From Marinobacter nauticus (GTDB lineage Bacteria > Pseudomonadota > Gammaproteobacteria > Enterobacterales > Shewanellaceae), in contig NZ_JAHVJZ010000001.1 in NCBI RefSeq assembly GCF_019801015.1, positions 682,001 to 746,000 of the forward strand: DNA of 64,000 bases. The letters run 5' to 3'. Position numbers and translations under genes: made by a program. Of the stretch, positions 24,533-35,317 are shown piece after piece (the stretch's first letter is position 1; each line of letters opens with the position of its first letter). Under the pieces are notes generated by a model. It ran no database searches. It had not been told where the DNA came from and saw nothing but the letters and a program-made list of their open reading frames with translations.

Positions 24533-24964
24533 TAGCGTATTGCGTTCCTAGTTGTGATTGTTATTGCCCTGGCCCGGCGAAAGTTCACCACTCACACAGA
24601 ACACACCGAGTCGAGCGCCAAAGAATTTAGGCGAAATTGGGGGGAGATATTTTTGCGTTAGGTCAAATCTGAAATCTGACCAGTAAAGATTTGACGATAT
24701 TTGAGGTTTTTTTAGCGCCACCAGCGAGTTTTGAGGAAAAAAGTTACGCCTGAACCGCTGATTTATAAGCCAATAATGAACAGCGTGAGCAATATGGGCC
24801 AAAAAAGTTAAACCAAGTGCAAGATCTGGATTTCTCTTTATTCAACCGCTGAATCAAAGGAATATTCTTCGACCCAGTTTCATTGCCGAAATGTCGTAGT
24901 GAAATAAAACGGATAATCGTAAATAAGAAATCCTTAATAAAAGGACGGCCAATGGCCGCCCCCT
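24533..24964. promoter_or_regulatory. AT-rich intergenic region upstream of hydA
   Basis: 432 bases, distinctly AT-rich from 24600 to 24930, between the start of hydA and the end of a LysR gene. It should hold the hyd promoter. Visible elements: inverted repeat GGTCA-N11-TGACC (24661-24681) and, next to it, TTTGACGATATTTGA (24689-24703), which on the minus strand contains two direct TCAAA boxes. The second element has only partial likeness to an FNR or NarP site. No gene is supported here. Confidence 0.5.
24937..24962 (-). terminator. Terminator of the LysR gene
   Basis: On the minus strand GGGCGGCCATTGGCCGTCC (with G-T pairing allowed) is followed by TTTTATTAA, directly after the LysR stop codon at 24965. 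Confidence 0.7.
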
Positions 24965-25837
24965 TTATAATGCGGATTCGACCGCTTCGATAAACCCCCT
25001 CACCGTTGCCGTCACATGCCGATTCGGCGGATAGCAGGCCCAGATGTTTTCCGGATCGGGCCGAAACGGTTCCAGCAGCGCCACCAACTGACCATCGGCA
25101 ATCGCCGCCTTCAGATAGTGTTCGGGCAACTGGGCGATGCCAAGGCCCCGCTGCGCCGCTTCCAGAAGCGCCACGCCACTGTTGCAGCGAAACGCCCCTT
25201 CCACTTTCCAGCTTACTGGCTGCCCATCCACCTGAAAGCGCCAGGTGTCCGATGTGCCCACCAGACAACGGTGTGCCGCCAGCGACGCCACCGAATCGGG
25301 GGTCCCCATCCCGGTCAGGTATTCCGGTGAGGCACACAGTGCCAGCTCACGAGTGCCCAGCCGCCGCGCTTTCATGGTGGAATCCGGCAGGTCGCCGATC
25401 CGGATGGCCAGATCCAGCCCCTCCTGGATCAGGTCCAGCCGCTGATTGGAGAGCACCATCTCCGCCTTTACCTCGGGGTACTGTGCGCAGAACCCGGCCA
25501 GAATCGGCGCCAGTATCTGCTCGCCAAAATTGACCGGGGCCGTCAGCCGGAACCGTCCACGCAGCCCCTCCTGCTGATCGGTCAGCATCCGCTGGGCTTC
25601 CTCCAGCCCCGCCAGCAGAGGACGGCAATGCTCATAGAACTGCTGGCCCTGGTCCGTCAGGCTGACCCGTCGGGTGGTGCGATAGAACAGCTGGGTTCCC
25701 AACCTCACCTCCAGCGCCGAGACCTGCCGACTCACCTGAGCGGTGGAGATCGCCAGCCGCTGGCCCGCCAGAGTAAACGAACCGGCCTCCGCCACGGCAA
25801 CAAACTCACTGATCCCTTCCCACTGCGCTTTCATCAT
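24965..25837 (-). CDS. LysR family transcriptional regulator
   Basis: 290 residues: N-terminal winged helix-turn-helix (FVAVAEAGSFTLAGQRLAISTAQVSRQVSALE, residues about 12-43) and a C-terminal periplasmic-binding-like effector domain starting near residue 90. It faces frmA across 152 bases, the classical arrangement for a LysR regulator and its target, so control of frmA-fghA is likely. It is not obviously linked to hydA, which lies downstream behind a terminator. RBS GGAGT precedes the ATG at 25837. Effector unknown. Confidence 0.9.
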   Translation of the reverse strand: MMKAQWEGISEFVAVAEAGSFTLAGQRLAISTAQVSRQVSALEVRLGTQLFYRTTRRVSLTDQGQQFYEHCRPLLAGLEEAQRMLTDQQEGLRGRFRLTAPVNFGEQILAPILAGFCAQYPEVKAEMVLSNQRLDLIQEGLDLAIRIGDLPDSTMKARRLGTRELALCASPEYLTGMGTPDSVASLAAHRCLVGTSDTWRFQVDGQPVSWKVEGAFRCNSGVALLEAAQRGLGIAQLPEHYLKAAIADGQLVALLEPFRPDPENIWACYPPNRHVTATVRGFIEAVESAL

Positions 25838-25881
25838 TACTCCTGGCCAATACTGCCAATACCATTATTACCAACCAGTAA

Positions 25882-25894
25882 AAGTAAATTACTT
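25882..25894. promoter_or_regulatory. Candidate LysR operator between the LysR gene and frmA
   Basis: Perfect inverted repeat AAGTAA-A-TTACTT centred about 50 bases from the LysR start and 100 from frmA. Position and symmetry fit an autoregulatory LysR site; binding is inferred. Confidence 0.4.
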
Positions 25895-25929
25895 AATGAA
25901 GGGATTATCAATACCGAAGGGATCAATAG

Positions 25930-27120
<1,191 letters not shown>

Positions 27121-27135
27121 GTCCCACCCAGACTG

Positions 27136-27164
27136 CGGCCCCGCCCCTCCAAACGGCGGGGCCG
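27136..27164 (+). other. GC-rich intercistronic hairpin between frmA and fghA
   Basis: CGGCCCCGCC (27136-27145) pairs perfectly with GGCGGGGCCG (27155-27164). No U run follows (TTACGG), so it is not a canonical terminator. It may protect the frmA 3' end or tune fghA expression. Confidence 0.5.
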
Positions 27165-27178
27165 TTACGGATCCCAAC

Positions 27179-28030
27179 ATGACCGACATCACTGAGATCA
27201 GTGCCAACCGCAGCTTTGGCGGCTGGCATAGACAGTACGAGTTTGATTCTGCGGCGCTCAACAGCCGTACGCGTTTTGCGGTTTTCCTGCCACCCCAGGC
27301 CAGTGAAAGCCATAAGGTGCCGGTGCTTTACTGGCTTTCAGGCCTGACCTGTACCGATGAAAACATGATGCAAAAGGCGGGCGCGCATCGCGTTGCGGCC
27401 GAACTGGGCATCGCCATTGTCGCGCCCGATACCAGCCCCCGGGGGGAAGGTGTGGCCGACGCCGACCAATACGATCTGGGCCAGGGGGCGGGCTTCTATC
27501 TGAACGCGACCCAGGCTCCCTGGAACGCCCACTACCAGATGGAACGTTTCGTGGTGGAGGAGCTGCCCGCGCTGATTGAAGCGCACTTCCCGGTGAGCGA
27601 CGTCCGCGCCATCTCCGGCCACTCCATGGGCGGCCACGGTGCGCTGGTCCTGGCCATGCGCCACCCCGGCCGGTACCAATCGGTCTCCGCCTTCAGCCCC
27701 ATCAGTCACCCGGTAGCGGTGCCGTGGGGCCAACAGGCGTTTCAGGCCTACCTGGGCGACGACCAGACCGCCTGGCGCCAATACGATGCCAGCGAACTGA
27801 TGCGAGCCAGCGGTCCGGAGCAACACCGCCCCACTCTGGTGAGCCAGGGCCTGGCAGACGGTTTCCTGGAGACCCAACTGCAACCGGAACACCTGGAGCA
27901 GGCGGCACAGGAAAGTGGCTATCCGCTCACATTGGAGCGGCACGCCGACTACGATCACAGTTACTACTTTATCGCCAGCTTTATTGAGCAACACCTGCGC
28001 TTCCATAAGGAGGTGCTGGACGCCCGATAA
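27179..28030 (+). CDS. fghA: S-formylglutathione hydrolase
   Basis: 283-residue esterase D-type alpha/beta hydrolase that splits S-formylglutathione to formate and glutathione. Nucleophile elbow GHSMGG, the oxyanion/lid motif WLSGLTCTDENMMQKAG, catalytic Asp in QGLADGFLE and His in YDHSYYFIASFI. Follows frmA by 58 bases, completing the glutathione-dependent formaldehyde pathway. Confidence 0.95.
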   Translation: MTDITEISANRSFGGWHRQYEFDSAALNSRTRFAVFLPPQASESHKVPVLYWLSGLTCTDENMMQKAGAHRVAAELGIAIVAPDTSPRGEGVADADQYDLGQGAGFYLNATQAPWNAHYQMERFVVEELPALIEAHFPVSDVRAISGHSMGGHGALVLAMRHPGRYQSVSAFSPISHPVAVPWGQQAFQAYLGDDQTAWRQYDASELMRASGPEQHRPTLVSQGLADGFLETQLQPEHLEQAAQESGYPLTLERHADYDHSYYFIASFIEQHLRFHKEVLDAR

Positions 28031-28062
28031 ACCCGGCTGACCATCCGAACTACGGAGGCACC

Positions 28063-28329
28063 ATGGCCGTTGGATTTACCCGAGACGGCGCGGTCAACGA
28101 TCAGATCGACGCCACCATTGAAGATGCCATTGCCGCAGCCCGGGCATCACAGAACCGCGGCGTCAGCGCCCGGTTCTGTGTTGACTGCGACGAACCGATT
28201 CCCGAACCCCGCCGGCGGGCCTTACCCGGTGTGCAGCGCTGTGTGCGCTGTCAGGCCGAAGCCGACCGGCACGCCCATCGTCACGCGCTGTTTAACCGGC
28301 GTGGCAGTAAAGACAGTCAGTTGCGTTGA
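28063..28329 (+). CDS. DksA/TraR family C4-type zinc finger protein
   Basis: 88 residues; zinc finger C39-VD-C42 ... C60-VR-C63 in the TraR/YbiI-type C-terminal domain, after a short N-terminal helix. Small TraR-like proteins bind the RNA polymerase secondary channel like DksA but without ppGpp dependence; whether this one does is not known. GGAGG stands before the ATG. It follows fghA by 32 bases and precedes a GNAT gene by 12, so all four genes could be one transcript. Confidence 0.85.
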   Translation: MAVGFTRDGAVNDQIDATIEDAIAAARASQNRGVSARFCVDCDEPIPEPRRRALPGVQRCVRCQAEADRHAHRHALFNRRGSKDSQLR

Positions 28330-28341
28330 AGGGGAGAAAAC

Positions 28342-28812
28342 ATGGGTGATCTGCAGTTGGTTCCGGTAACGCCAATGCTGGAACCGGTGTACTACCAATT
28401 GGCTCAGGCCTATGAAGGGGAGTTTTCCCGGCTGACCCGGCGTAAGCCGCTGCCGGATGGGCGATTTCTTCACGATACCCAGCTGGGCGGCGCGGTGGTC
28501 GGCTATCTCTATTTCGAAAATGACCGACCCTGCGGCATGGCCGCGGTGGACCATCAGACCGGCCTTAATGAGATCCGCGAGTTTTACGTGGTGCCCGCCT
28601 GCCGCGGCCACCAGATGGGCAGGCGATTCGCCCATACCCTGTTTGAGCAGGCGTCGGGCGTGTGGATCAGTAAGCAGATAGCCGGTGCCGATATGGCGAT
28701 CCAGTTCTGGCGCAGCACCATCGATGACTACACCCACGGTGCCTTTGAGGAGAGCCAGGTGACCGACCCCTACTGGGGACCGGTCAACCAGTTTCGCTTC
28801 CGGCGGCCTTAG
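28342..28812 (+). CDS. GNAT family N-acetyltransferase
   Basis: 156 residues with the GNAT fold: strand [23 protein letters not shown] contains the acetyl-CoA pyrophosphate loop (R/Q-x-x-G-x-G/R type: CRGHQMGRR). The late strand and final [12 protein letters not shown] close the domain. Substrate unknown. Its last codon overlaps the end of folD on the opposite strand by 4 bases, with no terminator between them. Confidence 0.75.
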   Translation: MGDLQLVPVTPMLEPVYYQLAQAYEGEFSRLTRRKPLPDGRFLHDTQLGGAVVGYLYFENDRPCGMAAVDHQTGLNEIREFYVVPACRGHQMGRRFAHTLFEQASGVWISKQIAGADMAIQFWRSTIDDYTHGAFEESQVTDPYWGPVNQFRFRRP

Positions 28813-29699
28813 CCCTGCTGAACCCGGTAGGCCTGCAGGGTGTTGCGCAGCAGACAGGCGATGGTCATCGGACCCACGCCGCCCGGCACCGGCGTAATGG
28901 CAGACGCCACCTGAGCCACTTCATCAAAGGCCACATCGCCCACCAGCCGGGCTTTGCCATCGCGCTCAACCCGGTTGATGCCCACATCCAGCACCACCGC
29001 ACCCGGCTTCACCCAATCGGCTTTGACCAGCTCCGGGCGACCGACGGCCACGATCAGCACATCGGCCTGACGGCAGAGTGACTCGATCTCCTGACTGCGG
29101 GAGTGCACCACGGTGACGGTGCAGTGTTGCTGCAAAGCCAGCAGCGCTGCCGGTTTGCCAACGATGTTGGAACGGCCCACCACCACAACGTGCTTGCCGG
29201 CCAACTGGTCGCCCAACGTCTCGCGCAGCATGATCAGACAACCCAGTGGGGTGCAGGGCACCAGCGCATCGGACGCGCCCACCATCAGCCGGCCCAGGTT
29301 CTGAGGGTGGAAGCCATCCACGTCTTTTTCCGGGGCGATGGCCATCAGCACTTTCTGCTCATCAATGTGCTTCGGCAGCGGCAGCTGCACCAGAATGCCG
29401 TGAACGTCCGGGTCGTCATTCAGATCCACCAGCAGGCCGAGCAGGTCGGATTCCATGGTCTCCTCCGCCAGACGGTATTCGCGGCTGACGATACCGGCCT
29501 GCTGGCACTTCAGCAGCTTGTTGCGCACGTAAACCTGACTGGCCGGGTCTTCCCCCACCAGTACCACAGCCAGACCGGGAACCGGTTTACCGGCTTCGGT
29601 CAGCTGACGCACCTGCGCGCCAATCTCTTCGATCACCTGATGGGCAATCGCTTTACCGTCAATCAGTGTGGCGCCCGCCACGGTAGGGTTCTCGGTCAT
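28809..29699 (-). CDS. folD: Methylenetetrahydrofolate dehydrogenase / methenyltetrahydrofolate cyclohydrolase
   Basis: 296-residue bifunctional enzyme of one-carbon metabolism interconverting methylene-, methenyl- and 10-formyl-tetrahydrofolate with NADP. Catalytic Tyr/Lys in YVRNKLLKC, Asp region [19 protein letters not shown] motif, and the dinucleotide loop [10 protein letters not shown]. Slightly longer than E. coli FolD (288), with a short extra N-terminus. Closeness to formaldehyde genes is noted but no shared operon exists, since folD is on the other strand. Confidence 0.96.
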   Translation of the reverse strand: MTENPTVAGATLIDGKAIAHQVIEEIGAQVRQLTEAGKPVPGLAVVLVGEDPASQVYVRNKLLKCQQAGIVSREYRLAEETMESDLLGLLVDLNDDPDVHGILVQLPLPKHIDEQKVLMAIAPEKDVDGFHPQNLGRLMVGASDALVPCTPLGCLIMLRETLGDQLAGKHVVVVGRSNIVGKPAALLALQQHCTVTVVHSRSQEIESLCRQADVLIVAVGRPELVKADWVKPGAVVLDVGINRVERDGKARLVGDVAFDEVAQVASAITPVPGGVGPMTIACLLRNTLQAYRVQQG

Positions 29700-29986
29700 T
29701 GTTATTCTCGTCGGGCAAAAAGGAAGGCGGCAGCTTAACGAAGAACGGCGCCGGGGTCGCGGATCCGGATCACGGGCCGTCAGAAAGATGGGATCGGGCT
29801 CTCGTCGGCCTGTCCCGGCTTAACCGTCGGAACGGCTGATGATTCTTTTCGACAGCTGCATCTTTTTACGCGGACGCGCGTCATAATGGTCTGCTGTTCC
29901 GGAACGACCATCTATGGTTGTCTGGGAGAGCGGTTACCCCCCTCCCCTGGCGGGTTCAACCCGAGATCGTATCTTCAGGAAGTTGC

Positions 29987-31729
29987 ATGTCCCTTTTTGT
30001 TCATCTGGGCTGGTTTTTCCGTCAGCACGCCCGAACCTATGCACTGGCTGTTTTGATGCTGCTCACTGTTGCAGTGCTGAACATGCTGGTGCCCTATCTG
30101 ATTGGCCAGACCGTCGACGGTCTCCTCACCGTGCCCACTGGCGGTGACTGGGATGGCGGCTACCTGCCCCATTTGTGTGCGATTGCCCTGGCACTTTACC
30201 TGCTGCGTTTCGGCTGGCGCGTGGTGCTGTTTGGTACCTCCTACCAGTTGGGGACGGTACTGCGTCACCGTTTTTACCAGCGGCTGACCCGGCAGGGCCA
30301 GGCGTTCTACAGCCAGCACAATACCGGCGACCTGATGGCCCGCGCCACCAACGACATCGACGCGGTGGAGATGGCTGCGGGTGAAGGCATCCTCTCCGGT
30401 TTTGACGGCATCCTTACCTTTATCCTCGTTCTGGCGATGATGTTTGTGGTGATCGACTGGCGCCTGGCGCTGGTGGCGCTGGTGCCCTTCCCCTTTATGG
30501 GCTGGGCGTTTTACAAGATCTCCAAACGACTGCACCTGCACTTCCGCGATTCGCTGGAGAAGTTCTCCACCCTGAATGACGCCACCCAGCAGGCGATCGT
30601 TGGCGTACGTCTGGTCAAGGCGATGGGCCGTGAAAAGGTGGAGAGTGACCATTTTGGCGCGATCGCCGACGACGCCGCCAAAAGCAACTACGAGGTGGCC
30701 CGCACCGAAGCCCTGTACGATCCGGTGATCTTCGTCTGTCTGACCGTCGCCACCGGGCTGACTCTGGGATTCGGTGCCTGGCTTATCCACCACCAGGAAC
30801 TGACCGTGGGCCAATTGACCAGTTTCTCGCTGTACCTGGGGCAGTTGATTTGGCCGATGTTTGCGTTTGGCTGGTTGCTCAATATCGTTGAGCGGGGCAG
30901 CGCCGCCCACGGGCGGATCCAGTCGATGCTGAAAGTGCCGGACAGCGTGGAAGACCGGGGAGAGGCGGTGGTCAGTGACAGCACCCTTGAGGTCAACAAC
31001 CTGACCTTTGCCTACCAGAGTGGTGAGCCTGACGCACTGAAAGCCCTCAGTCTGAGCCTGAAACCGGGCCAGACCCTTGGCGTCGCCGGTCCAACCGGTT
31101 CCGGCAAAACCACCCTGGTGCAGTTGCTGATGCGTTACTGGGAAACCCAACCGGATTCGCTGTCGCTGGGCGGCCATCCGCTGGACCATTACCAGCTTAA
31201 CAGTCTGCGCAGCACCTTCGCCTATGTGCCTCAGGACAGCTTCCTGTTCAGCGCCTCAATCCGGGACAACATTGCCCTGGCCTGGCCAGAGGCGCCGGAT
31301 GAAGCGGTCGCAGAAGCGGCCCGCCTGGCGGCGATCCATGAAGACATTCTGCGTTTCCCGGAAGGCTACCAGACGCTGGTGGGCGAACGTGGCGTGACCC
31401 TGTCCGGGGGCCAGCGCCAACGCATCGCCATCGCCCGGGCGTTGCTGTCCCGCGCCCCGATCCTGGTGCTGGACGACGCCCTTTCTGCGGTAGACGTGGA
31501 AACCGAGCAAACCATTTTGACTCACCTGAAAACCCATCGTCCGGACCAAAGCCGGATCATCATCAGCCACCGGCTGGCGTCGCTGGCGGACGCCGATGAG
31601 ATCCTTGTCCTGACCCACGGCGAATGCACCGAACGGGGACGCCACAGCGCCCTGGCCAACCAGGATGGGTGGTACGGAAGAATGTGGACCTACCAACAGA
31701 TGGAGGCGCAGATCCATGAGCAGCAGTAA
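29987..31729 (+). CDS. mdlA: ABC transporter MdlA-type half-transporter
   Basis: 580-residue exporter half: six membrane helices (about 10-290) and a nucleotide-binding domain with Walker A GPTGSGKTT, signature LSGGQRQR and Walker B ILVLDDALSAVD. The usual catalytic Glu after Walker B is Asp, the mark of the degenerate site in heterodimeric exporters. The ATG at 29987 follows AGGAAG; upstream frames lack a site. Overlaps mdlB by 14 bases. The E. coli homologues MdlAB/SmdAB act in multidrug export; the substrate here is unknown. Confidence 0.88.
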   Translation: MSLFVHLGWFFRQHARTYALAVLMLLTVAVLNMLVPYLIGQTVDGLLTVPTGGDWDGGYLPHLCAIALALYLLRFGWRVVLFGTSYQLGTVLRHRFYQRLTRQGQAFYSQHNTGDLMARATNDIDAVEMAAGEGILSGFDGILTFILVLAMMFVVIDWRLALVALVPFPFMGWAFYKISKRLHLHFRDSLEKFSTLNDATQQAIVGVRLVKAMGREKVESDHFGAIADDAAKSNYEVARTEALYDPVIFVCLTVATGLTLGFGAWLIHHQELTVGQLTSFSLYLGQLIWPMFAFGWLLNIVERGSAAHGRIQSMLKVPDSVEDRGEAVVSDSTLEVNNLTFAYQSGEPDALKALSLSLKPGQTLGVAGPTGSGKTTLVQLLMRYWETQPDSLSLGGHPLDHYQLNSLRSTFAYVPQDSFLFSASIRDNIALAWPEAPDEAVAEAARLAAIHEDILRFPEGYQTLVGERGVTLSGGQRQRIAIARALLSRAPILVLDDALSAVDVETEQTILTHLKTHRPDQSRIIISHRLASLADADEILVLTHGECTERGRHSALANQDGWYGRMWTYQQMEAQIHEQQ

Positions 31730-33494
31730 GGCCCGTGGCGGCACCTTTGCCCTGTTGACGGGCTACATCTACAAAGACAAACCGCTGCTGGCTAAGGCCC
31801 TCACTTTGCTGGTTCTGGCCACCGCCTTTGATGTGGCCGGGCCGATCCTGGCCAAGATCTTTATCGATGACCATCTGCTCAAAGGCGATTTTGCGCCGGC
31901 GGCACTGGTCACTCTGTTGGTGGTTTACGCGGTGACTCAGCTCGGCAGCGCCTGGCTGCGTTATCAGCAGACCCTGCGCTTCTCTGAAATGGCGCTGGGC
32001 GCGGTGCTGGATATCCGTCGCCGGGTGTTCAGCCACGTCGTGCGTCTGCCGATGAGCTACTTCGACCACGCCCGCACCGGCCAGCTGGTCAGTCGCATCA
32101 CCAACGACACGGAGTCGATCAAAGACCTGTACGTGCAGTTCCTTTCCAACGTGCTGGGTAACGCGATTCTGTTGATCGGCATGTTGATTGCGATGGCGCT
32201 GCTCAATATCAAGCTGATGATCATCGCATTGGGGCTGGTGCCAACGGTGTTGCTGATCATCTACCTGTATCAGCGCTTCTCCGGTCCGGCCGTGACCCAC
32301 TCCCGGGCGCTGCGCTCCGACATCAACGCCAACATCAGCGAGTCCATTGCCGGTATGGCGGTGATTCAGGCCACCGCAGGTCAGGATCGCTACCTGGGCC
32401 ACTTCGATACCGTCAATCAGGATTACTACTCAGCCCGGATGAAAACCGTGCGGATCGGTGCGGCCCTGCTGCGGCCGGCCATCGATATGCTGGCCGTTCT
32501 GGTGCTGGTGGCGATCATCGCCCTGTTTGGCTTGCAGGTGGTGGAAGGGGTCGCAGAAGTGGGCGTGCTGTACGCCTTCCTCAGCTACATGGGCCGCTTT
32601 ACCGAGCCGCTGGCGGAGATCACCCAGCGCTTTAACCTCTATCAGCAGGCGATGGTGGCCGGCGACCGTGTCTCCACCCTGCTGGAGCAGGATGAGCAGA
32701 CCTACCAGGCTGAACACGCTTCGGTAACCGGCGGGGCCATCAGCCTGAACCAACTCCGTTTCGGTTACAGCGATGACAAGCCGGTGCTGAAGGGGCTGGA
32801 CCTGACGATTCCGGCCGGGGGGTTCTATGCGATTGTCGGCCATACCGGCAGCGGCAAAAGTACCCTGCTCTCCCTGCTGCTGAACTTCTATCCCAGCGGC
32901 AAAGGGCAGATCCAGCTGGATGGGCGTGACCTGGCGGAATACGGCCATGACGGCCTGCGCTCCGGGGTCGGGTTGATCCCTCAGGAGCCGTTCGTGCTGG
33001 CCGCCAGTCTATATGACAACATCGATATGGGCCGAAACCTGGGTCAGCAAGCGGTGGAGCACGCCGCCCGCCGTGCCCACCTCCACCATGTGATTGAGGC
33101 GATGCCGGAAGGTTATCAGACCCAGCTGGGTGAAGGCGGTCTGCGGCTTTCCACCGGGCAGCGTCAGCAGCTGATCATCGCCCGGGCATTGGCGGCCTCA
33201 CCGAAAATTCTGCTGCTTGATGAAGCCACCGCCAACGTTGACAGTGAAACGGAGCAAGTGGTGCAGGAAGCCCTCAACGACCTGCGCGGCGACGTCACCC
33301 TTATCGTGGTGGCCCACCGACTTTCCACCATTCGTCATGCCGACCGGATTGTGGTGCTGTCTCAGGGCGAGATCATCGAACAGGGTGACCATGCGGCGCT
33401 GATGGCGGACGCACAGGGCCACTATCGCGCCATGTACGAGCTGCAGTTGCAGGCGCTGAAGGTGGCACAGGCGGAGCAGGAGGAGGCGGTGTAA
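31716..33494 (+). CDS. mdlB: ABC transporter MdlB-type half-transporter
   Basis: 592 residues: six membrane helices and nucleotide-binding domain with Walker A GHTGSGKST, a variant signature LSTGQRQQ and Walker B ILLLDEATANVD with the catalytic Glu intact. Together with MdlA's Asp this gives one competent and one degenerate ATP site, as in asymmetric heterodimeric exporters. The ATG at 31716 lies inside the end of mdlA, so the two are translationally coupled. Confidence 0.9.
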   Translation: MSSSKARGGTFALLTGYIYKDKPLLAKALTLLVLATAFDVAGPILAKIFIDDHLLKGDFAPAALVTLLVVYAVTQLGSAWLRYQQTLRFSEMALGAVLDIRRRVFSHVVRLPMSYFDHARTGQLVSRITNDTESIKDLYVQFLSNVLGNAILLIGMLIAMALLNIKLMIIALGLVPTVLLIIYLYQRFSGPAVTHSRALRSDINANISESIAGMAVIQATAGQDRYLGHFDTVNQDYYSARMKTVRIGAALLRPAIDMLAVLVLVAIIALFGLQVVEGVAEVGVLYAFLSYMGRFTEPLAEITQRFNLYQQAMVAGDRVSTLLEQDEQTYQAEHASVTGGAISLNQLRFGYSDDKPVLKGLDLTIPAGGFYAIVGHTGSGKSTLLSLLLNFYPSGKGQIQLDGRDLAEYGHDGLRSGVGLIPQEPFVLAASLYDNIDMGRNLGQQAVEHAARRAHLHHVIEAMPEGYQTQLGEGGLRLSTGQRQQLIIARALAASPKILLLDEATANVDSETEQVVQEALNDLRGDVTLIVVAHRLSTIRHADRIVVLSQGEIIEQGDHAALMADAQGHYRAMYELQLQALKVAQAEQEEAV

Positions 33495-33500
33495 CCCGCC

Positions 33501-34310
33501 TCAGTCATCCCCCTCAGGCAACGCCAGGTAGGCGGCCTGAATCTGCTCAGCGCCGTAACGGCGCTCCAGGGCCCGGACGGCGAAATGCCCCCGGGCCATT
33601 CTCTGGTAGTGATCCATAAACAGGGTATTGATGGTGGCGCCGCCAGCGGCGCCAATGGCGGGGATCGCCTGCGCGGCCACCTTCTGGGACACCTGCACCG
33701 AAAAGCGCTGGGCGACAGAGGTGATCAGCCGCACCAGCACCGGTGCCCCCTCGCCCGCCAATCCTTTGCTGGCCAGGTGCTCCGCCGCCTGCGTCACCGA
33801 TTGCGCCAGCGCCGCCCGGACCGCAAAGTAGCCGGAATCAGCGCCATCGTCCGCCTGCCCTTTGCCGCCCAGGGCAAACACGGTCAGACAGGCCATCTGC
33901 GCGTCCGGTTGATTAAGATCTTCCCCTTCGCTGCGGGCAATGTCCGCAATGCCTCTCAGAATCAGGGTGGTGGACACCGGCAACTCCAGTGCCAGTGCCG
34001 GTAGACCGAAAAATCCGCCCACGCCGCCACTGGTGGCCACCGCCAGCTTATGCAACTTGGGTGAAGGCGGCGCCGGCTCGCCCTTTTTCAGGGTGCGGAT
34101 GGCGCCTTTCAGGGCCTGAGTCAGGGCGGTATGAGTCAGGGTATTGACCTTATCCCGCCAGCCGGACGGCAGGCGCTTCATCCCCGCTTCGATGGGGCTG
34201 CCCAGCTTGTCACTGATGCGCGCCGCCAGCCCGGGGGACTCAAGCAACGACCGGGCTTGTGCCAGCCGGGTACGGTCCTCGTCGGTCAGTTGAAGCGGTT
34301 CAGGCTGCAT
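33501..34310 (-). CDS. EcsC family protein
   Basis: 269 residues of the EcsC family: amphipathic helices with a Gly-rich hydrophobic core (ATSGGVGGFFGLPALALELPVSTTLILRGIADIA) and a second Gly/Ala stretch (AIPAIGAAGGATINTLFMDHY). EcsC proteins are poorly understood and membrane-associated. The ATG at 34310 has GGAG eight bases upstream and overlaps the end of the LysR gene by 11 bases, so the pair is an operon. Converges with mdlB across 6 bases. Confidence 0.8.
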   Translation of the reverse strand: MQPEPLQLTDEDRTRLAQARSLLESPGLAARISDKLGSPIEAGMKRLPSGWRDKVNTLTHTALTQALKGAIRTLKKGEPAPPSPKLHKLAVATSGGVGGFFGLPALALELPVSTTLILRGIADIARSEGEDLNQPDAQMACLTVFALGGKGQADDGADSGYFAVRAALAQSVTQAAEHLASKGLAGEGAPVLVRLITSVAQRFSVQVSQKVAAQAIPAIGAAGGATINTLFMDHYQRMARGHFAVRALERRYGAEQIQAAYLALPEGDD

Positions 34311-35220
34311 CGCATTCACTCCGGGCCAACTGCCGTTCACATCGCTCAGACAGGAATTGTCGCAGGCTTTGGATGCGCGGGCTGAGCTGGCGACGATCGG
34401 CGCAGATCAGGTTCAGCGGCGCCGCCTCACCCTGCCAGTCACGACACAGGACAATCAGCCGTCCTTCAGCCAGATCGTCCGCCACATCCAGACGGGACTT
34501 GTAGGCAATGCCCTGCCCCGCCAGCGCCCAGCGGTGGACCGCCTCGCCATCATCAGCGCTGCGATTGCCGCTGACCTTCACTGTGACACTCTCTCCTGCG
34601 CGGCTGAACAGCCAGCGGTCGTGGCGATAGGCGTCGAGCTGAAAACTGAGGCAGTTGTGCCCTGTCAGCTGTAAGGGCGACTCCGGTTGTCCACAGCGAC
34701 GAACGTATTCCGGCGAGGCCACCAGCACCCGACGATTATGGGGGGCCACGGGCAGGGCGACCAGACTGGAATCCTCCGGCTCACCGTATCGCAAAGAGAG
34801 GTCACTGCTGGTTTGATACAGATCCGACAGGCGATCGGAAAACTGCAGTTGCAGGGACAATTGTGGATGTTCGGCGACAAAGTGGTCGAGCCAGGGCAAC
34901 AGGGTACGGCGGCCCAGATCGGACGGCAACGACAGCCTCAGCGGGCCGGCAAACTGGCTTTGGTTGGAGCGTGCCGCTTCCGCACCGCTCTTTATCAGGG
35001 CCAGGGCTTCCGCGCAGTGACTCAAAAAGCGTTCGCCCTCATCCGTCAGCTTCAGCGAGCGGGTGGAACGGATAAACAGCGCCACTCCCAGTTCCGCTTC
35101 CACCCGCTTCAACGCCGCACTGGTGGCGGCGGGAGTCAGGTCCAACTGTCGGGCAGCGGCAGAGAGGCTGCCAAGTCGGGCGGTCAGCAGAACAATATCC
35201 AGATCTTGCAGTGCTTTCAT
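34300..35220 (-). CDS. LysR family transcriptional regulator
   Basis: 306 residues. N-terminal helix-turn-helix (TARLGSLSAAARQLDLTPAATSAALKRVEAEL, about 12-43) and effector domain from residue 88. Subfamily is that of the CrgA/YafC-like LysR proteins that often sit next to oxidoreductase genes. It diverges from the quinone-oxidoreductase-like gene at 35318 across about 97 bases holding an inverted repeat next to its start. The ATG at 35220 is preferred to an in-frame TTG at 35226; neither has a clear Shine-Dalgarno. Confidence 0.9.
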   Translation of the reverse strand: MKALQDLDIVLLTARLGSLSAAARQLDLTPAATSAALKRVEAELGVALFIRSTRSLKLTDEGERFLSHCAEALALIKSGAEAARSNQSQFAGPLRLSLPSDLGRRTLLPWLDHFVAEHPQLSLQLQFSDRLSDLYQTSSDLSLRYGEPEDSSLVALPVAPHNRRVLVASPEYVRRCGQPESPLQLTGHNCLSFQLDAYRHDRWLFSRAGESVTVKVSGNRSADDGEAVHRWALAGQGIAYKSRLDVADDLAEGRLIVLCRDWQGEAAPLNLICADRRQLSPRIQSLRQFLSERCERQLARSECDAA

Positions 35221-35239
35221 TTTCAAATATTGATTGAAA
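35221..35239. promoter_or_regulatory. Candidate LysR operator
   Basis: Inverted repeat TTTCAA-N7-TTGAAA abutting the LysR start codon and about 80 bases ahead of the divergent gene. Contains a T-N11-A frame. Fits autorepression and control of the divergent gene; inferred. Confidence 0.45.
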
Positions 35240-35317
35240 CAGCTTGTTGTGGACTCTAGTTTTTCAAACCATTGGCGTCAAATACGCTGTGCAGCACCCA
35301 TCTGACGGAGAACCCGC

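Noticed and set aside
24689-24703. FNR box upstream of hydA
   Set aside because: TTTGACGATATTTGA does not keep the TTGAT-N4-ATCAA symmetry; the second half lacks ATCAA. Listed only as an unidentified element.
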